Positions 59,704 to 64,000 of a DNA stretch of 64,000 nucleotides are shown here, in pieces (the stretch's first letter is position 1; every line of letters begins with the position of its first letter). The notes under the pieces are model-generated. The model was not told where the DNA came from and ran no database searches. It was given only the letters and a program-made list of their open reading frames with translations. Source of the DNA: Brassica napus. Lineage: Eukaryota; Streptophyta; Magnoliopsida; Brassicales; Brassicaceae. The stretch covers positions 8,318,652 to 8,382,651 of the forward strand of contig NC_063444.1 in the NCBI RefSeq assembly GCF_020379485.1. Reading direction: 5' to 3'. A program made the translations under genes and the position numbers.

Positions 59704-61129
59704 GTTAAAACTCATTTTGTATAGCTCCATAAAACTCATTTTGTATAGCTCCATGACTCAGATTTAAATGTCTGCTTATATTCAGCATACTAAGAAAGAT
59801 GCTGCTGATCCGGCTCTTGAGCTGTTATGTTTTTTTTTCTTTCACCTACACTACATTTGTCCACATTTACGGTTGTCAGTCACTATGAATGCCTCTAAAC
59901 CCTGAAACAGTTTACAGATGAATGGCGTTGGAGGGCAGCAAAACAGACATCTCTTGAAGAGCTTACTGGGAAAGAATAAGTTTTCCAAATACGTGTGAGG
60001 TCATACAATTTCACATCAAACCATTATATCTTCACCGTTTATACAGTAAGTGACAATAGCTTCTTTGACACCAAACCAAAACGTTTTCTTCTTGCTAATT
60101 TGAAATAACACATTTAAAACTATCTCACAGAGTAGCAGCAACAACCAAGCTCCAGTTGTTGAAGGGGAATATGGAGAAGCAGCTGCATCTGCCAGCAACA
60201 TTGCTGCAGCAGGAGGCGATGAACCAAATCCTTCCGGTTTTGGAGCCAACGAGAATAGTCACAATCGCACGCGTGATTGATAGTTCCAAGCTCGTCCTGC
60301 TGTCAACCCCAATTAGCTTTGTCTGTTTCGAATTTCTAGGTTGCTATAATCTGAATCCATTATATATATGGTTTACAACTTTATTTTTTCTCTTTAATAC
60401 TAAAAAAGGCAGCGTTGACAGCATTGATAATGTCCAAAACCAAATGCATCACTACATGTTTACATTGTGAAACGCGACTTTCGTAAAGAAACGTAGCTCT
60501 GTAGGCATGCAGTTAGGCTAGGAACAAAAAGCTCTTGATTTTGTTTTTCTTTCTCCTTAAAAAAGAATTTCGATGTTAAGATGAAAACAAATGGAAACAA
60601 ACTGGATAGTCATAGGCTAGAGTTAAAACAACATTTTAGTACCATAATAAGAATATATACACATACCTACAAACGTTCATCCATATGTCAACAAACATTC
60701 ACTTACAAAACCTGACAACAAACCTCTATAAATCAATAACAACACCACACCAACGTTAATAACTCCATTTCACAATCTCAAAAGGAACTAACTTCCCAAA
60801 CATGAGTCACTCCTTCACATATAAAAACAACACCACACCAACGTTAATAACCCCGCGCTTGCGCGGGGGTTTTGCCACTAGTACTTATTAATTATTCAAT
60901 GTTTGGAATGTTTGGTAGGCTTGTTAGCTTGAAGATGCTAACCTAAAACATACGAGTTGAATCTATAGTATGGACCACTTAAAATAAACCTAAGTAACCA
61001 GTTAAACATTTCGTGAAATTAAAAATATCAGAAAGACAAAACACAATACTCATCTTTGTGAAGAAACTCACTGTTTCAAGCTGTTTTTATCGTGTAGACA
61101 ATCAAAAGGAAGAACTCTCCATTTTCCAT

Positions 61130-61385
61130 GGGATTGGACTCGTTTTATATTTAGCTCATTGTTTATCACTTCTGACACGTCCAAATTTGACAAGTGTGTG
61201 GTATTCACAGGAAATATATCAGGCTTAATATTTTAAGGCCAATTAGTAAGAACCAAATCTGGAATCGATTCAAACCGAAATGGAAAATATGGTCTAGTTT
61301 TGGTTAACTGTATAAACCAAACCACAAAATTGGATGACAGATTGATAAGTATCCTTCCTCCTACATCCACAAATACAGTATACCA
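61130..61385. repeat. mTERF upstream flank, native copy C
   Basis: Third copy of the flank found at 22424..22784 and 30580..30940, here in its presumed native place about 300-550 bp before the mTERF start. Homology begins at TTTTATAT/AGCTC and fades after the CCTCCTACATCCACAAATA region. Confidence 0.7.
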
Positions 61386-61686
61386 CACTTGAAGTAAAGA
61401 GCAAAACCTTACGGTCGTTTCTAGTATATTACAAAAGTTAAAGGACTTTCCTGATATTTTCATCTGAATGTCAAATCCCTAACAAGGTTTAAGCAAAGTA
61501 ACCCAGATTTGACGATGAAACCCTTAAAGAATCTCGTCGAAAATGGTGAATTCAAAGCTCGCAATATATCCTCCTTCCAGGTAACGTCTCTTGTTCTGAG
61601 AAAGTAAGAATCATTTTCTTCGGATCGATGCGTCGGTGCCTGTATCTGGTGGTGACTCATATGTCTAGTCGCTGTTCAATGTGGCG

Positions 61687-63453
61687 ATGTTAAAGCTCAG
61701 AACTCAGAAAAAGGTTTATAAATCGTTGAATATGATTACCCATTTCACAAATTGCATATCTTTCCCCTCCTCTGTTCCTCCTCGTCAGAGCCAAGCTCCT
61801 CAAAGGTTCGACCTTTCTCACGTTTCGTTCACAGTTCGGCGTTTTCAGATTCAGAGCTGTGTCCGCAGTGATAAGTCGCAGATACCCACTCGGTTTTTCG
61901 TTAATCCGGTTTCGAGGGGAACTAGGAACCAGGCTCAAGGAGCTCTCTTTGATTACTTGCATACCACTAGAAGCTTTACTTTCACTGATGCAGAGCATAT
62001 AAGCAAGAACTCGCCGCTTTTTCTGACCTATTTGCTCTCCAAGATCGATGATAACGAGAGAGATGTCTCCAGGGCGTTGACTAAGTACCTTAGGTACAAT
62101 CCCATAAACGAGTTCGAACCCTTTTTCGAGAGTTTGGGTTTGTCCCCATCTGAGTTTGAGCAGTTTCTTCCCCAAAGGCTAATGTTTCTGAGTGATGATG
62201 ATGTCATGTTTGAGAACTTCCATGCTCTTTGCAACTATGGGGTCCCTCGTGGGAAGATTGGCCGTGTGTATAAAGAAGCAAGAGAGGTTTTTAGATACGA
62301 GTCTGGGGTGTTGGTGGCTAAACTCAGGGCTTATGAGGATTTGGGTCTTAGAAAAGGTACAGTTATCAAGTTGGTTAGTAGCTGTCCCTTGCTGCTTGTT
62401 GGTGGGGTTGATGGTGAGTTTGCTTCCGTGGTTGATAAGTTGAAAAGGTTACCAGTGGGATGTGATTGGCTTGGGAGAGACTTGTCTGACCGGAGAACGT
62501 ATAGCTGGGGGAGGATTCTGGAGACGATGGAGTTTCTTGAGAGAATGGGATGTAAAGAGGAGAAGCTGAGTAGTCTTTTGAAAACTTATCCTGCTTTGGT
62601 GATTGAAGGCTCTGGTAAGAAGTTCTATGTTCTGTTTGGTGGGTTGTTTAAAGTGGGGCTTCAAGGGGATGAGATCTATAGGCTGTTTATAGACAACCCT
62701 GAGATGTTGTCAGACAAATGCGTTAAAAACATTCAGAAGACGGTTGATTTCTTGATCGGTATTAGAATGGAAACTCATTTTATCAGGAAGATTCTGATGA
62801 GTCACATTGAGCGTATCGGTTCATGCTCTCTGCAAGCACCTAGAACCGTTTGTGTTAGCTTGAACGTTAGCCAAGAGGAGCTATGTCAGATGTTAAAGAA
62901 AGAGCCTTTGAGACTGTTTAGCTTTGTTTCCACGACAAAGAAGAGAAGAAGCAAACTTCTTTCAGAGGATGCGAGGAAACACGCGGAGAAGACTGCGTTT
63001 TTGATGAGGCTAGGGTATTTAGAGAACTCGGACGAGATGGTGAAGGCTCTGAAACAGTTTCGAGGGAGGGGAGATCAGCTTCAGGAGAGGTTTGATTGCC
63101 TCGTGAAAGCGGGGTTAAACCACAATACGGTTGCGGAGATCATCAGGCACGCTCCGATTGTGCTTAACCTCTCTAAAGATGTCATAGAGAAGAAGATACA
63201 TTCCTTAACCGAACTTCTTGGCTATCCCATTGAATCTCTGGTGAGTTTCCCGGCGTATCTGTGCTATGATATGCAGAGAATACATCAGAGATTCTCAATG
63301 TATTTGTGGTTGAGGGAAAGAGATGCAGCAAGGCCAATGCTATCACCGAGTACTATTCTCACTTGCGGTGATGCTAGGTTTGTCAAGTATTTTGTCAATG
63401 TCCACCCTGAAGGTCCAGCTGTTTGGGAACGTATAAACCAATCGTCTACCTGA
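61687..63453 (+). CDS. mTERF-family protein, organellar
   Basis: Intron-less gene of 588 codons starting at ATG 61687 (a later in-frame ATG at 61732 is possible). The Ser/Arg-rich, acid-poor N-terminus is compatible with a mitochondrial or plastid transit peptide. From about residue 120 on there are repeated helical mTERF motifs with the typical LxxxPxLL pattern (KLVSSCPLLLVGGVD; LLKTYPALVIEG; LFIDNPEMLSD; IIRHAPIVLNLS; SLVSFPAYLCYDM). mTERF proteins bind nucleic acid in organelles and act in transcription, splicing or rRNA maturation; which of these is unknown here. Matches Arabidopsis At4g19650 from memory. An upstream ATG (61515) with a GTAACG donor at 61581 may mark a leader exon. Confidence 0.9.
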   Translation: MLKLRTQKKVYKSLNMITHFTNCISFPSSVPPRQSQAPQRFDLSHVSFTVRRFQIQSCVRSDKSQIPTRFFVNPVSRGTRNQAQGALFDYLHTTRSFTFTDAEHISKNSPLFLTYLLSKIDDNERDVSRALTKYLRYNPINEFEPFFESLGLSPSEFEQFLPQRLMFLSDDDVMFENFHALCNYGVPRGKIGRVYKEAREVFRYESGVLVAKLRAYEDLGLRKGTVIKLVSSCPLLLVGGVDGEFASVVDKLKRLPVGCDWLGRDLSDRRTYSWGRILETMEFLERMGCKEEKLSSLLKTYPALVIEGSGKKFYVLFGGLFKVGLQGDEIYRLFIDNPEMLSDKCVKNIQKTVDFLIGIRMETHFIRKILMSHIERIGSCSLQAPRTVCVSLNVSQEELCQMLKKEPLRLFSFVSTTKKRRSKLLSEDARKHAEKTAFLMRLGYLENSDEMVKALKQFRGRGDQLQERFDCLVKAGLNHNTVAEIIRHAPIVLNLSKDVIEKKIHSLTELLGYPIESLVSFPAYLCYDMQRIHQRFSMYLWLRERDAARPMLSPSTILTCGDARFVKYFVNVHPEGPAVWERINQSST

Positions 63454-64000
63454 AGTGAAAAGGTTTACTGGCACGATTACTTGATTTGATTACAACTGAG
63501 ATTGTGAGGATATGCTAATGCAACACAAAATTTGAGCTTTGTGATATGAATGCCAACTAATGAAACAAAAGGGTGGGTTTCCAGAAAGCTGGAAGAGCAG
63601 AGGTTCATTTGCATCTACCAGTGAAAGAAGAAAGGTATCTTCCAAGTCACAAACGTTAGTTCAGAGTTCAGAGATAACCCTTATTTGTGCCTGCTTTCAC
63701 TGGAAGAGTTTGTTGGGGTCCAGTGTGTGTTACAAGGATGTGCTATATACCCTTGGAGGCACTAGACCGACGTTTGGTGTTTTGTATTGTCTTATATGTT
63801 CTGTAGGAATGCAAATTGATCTAAACTATCAAACAGCTTGTAAGCTTTGATTATACGAATGCACATGTACCACTCATTACTCTTTCTATTAATAATTTGA
63901 TTGGACTTAGTATTACATACAAAATTTTCAAGAGCATCAAAGGAAAAATCTTAATTTGGTGCATCTTGATTCTCGATAGGAACTACTGCAGATACTTTCC
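63454..64000. other. 3' flank of mTERF, end of window
   Basis: No gene seen. A GAGCATC motif near 63,933 resembles the GAGCATC ends of Harbinger-like elements and may be the left end of another one running past the window. Confidence 0.4.

Larger units (their letters stand above)
57837..60881 (+). mobile_element. Helitron, plus orientation, carrying gene fragments
   Basis: The 5' end reads TCTATAATATAATAGGAGAG (or starts five bases earlier at TCTAGTC, where the flank is A). The 3' end is a strong hairpin CCCCGCGCTTGCGCGGGG near 60851..60868, then TTTTGCCA and CTAG (60878..60881) followed by T. The interior carries exon-like fragments with plant splice signals and an RPA1-like segment, typical of gene capture. 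No Rep/helicase seen. Confidence 0.8.

Overview
This is nuclear plant DNA from the Brassicaceae, most likely the Brassica/Raphanus tribe. Intron-containing plant genes with canonical GT-AG introns sit in AT-rich DNA full of nested transposons. From memory of the Arabidopsis gene order, the six recognisable host genes follow the chromosome 4 interval At4g19600-At4g19650: cyclin T (CYCT1;4 type), a five-RRM Mrd1/RBM19-like protein, a short HSF-type DNA-binding protein, the Rab5-type GTPase ARA7/RABF2b, a TLC-domain membrane protein and an mTERF protein. Orientations: cyclin T, RRM and mTERF on +, the other three on -.

Layout. 1-1.8 kb: 3' part of cyclin T. 1.8-9.4 kb: intergenic DNA with Harbinger-like MITEs and a minus-strand Helitron. 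9.4-13.3 kb: RRM gene, 15 exons, start codon split by intron 1. 14.8-20.1 kb: HSF-like, Rab and TLC genes on the minus strand. 21.0-22.3 kb: a clean minus-strand Helitron. 22.4-38.7 kb: an 8.1-kb segment duplicated in tandem. Each copy carries a Mutator-like element (MULE) with a transposase gene on + and, on -, part of a DUF1985/Ulp1-protease gene; each transposase is interrupted by a CACTA element that itself holds a LINE tail. 38.7-42.4 kb: rest of the second MULE. 42.5-45.1 kb: decayed PIF/Harbinger-type element (SANT/NAM-like and GRF zinc-finger ORFs). 45.7-47.8 kb: a SINE, a hAT MITE and an unrecognised two-exon gene. 48.3-57.8 kb: AT-rich Helitron-like DNA with ~360-bp degenerate repeats, split by a third, internally deleted MULE with a perfect 9-bp target duplication. 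57.8-60.9 kb: a plus-strand Helitron with RPA1-like exon fragments and a pol III-type segment. 61.7-63.5 kb: intron-less mTERF gene.

The host genes look ordinary and intact, apart from cyclin T being cut by the window edge. About 40 kb of mobile DNA separates the TLC and mTERF genes. The most unusual signal is in the MULE family. Short palindromes built on GACGACTTA/TAAGTCGTC are scattered through its arms and introns, and a ~680-bp inverted repeat lies just upstream of the transposase. The two arms of that repeat match each other within an element better than they match the same arm in the diverged third element, which points to concerted evolution of a long hairpin. All splice sites, target duplications and alignments were read by eye; none was run through software.
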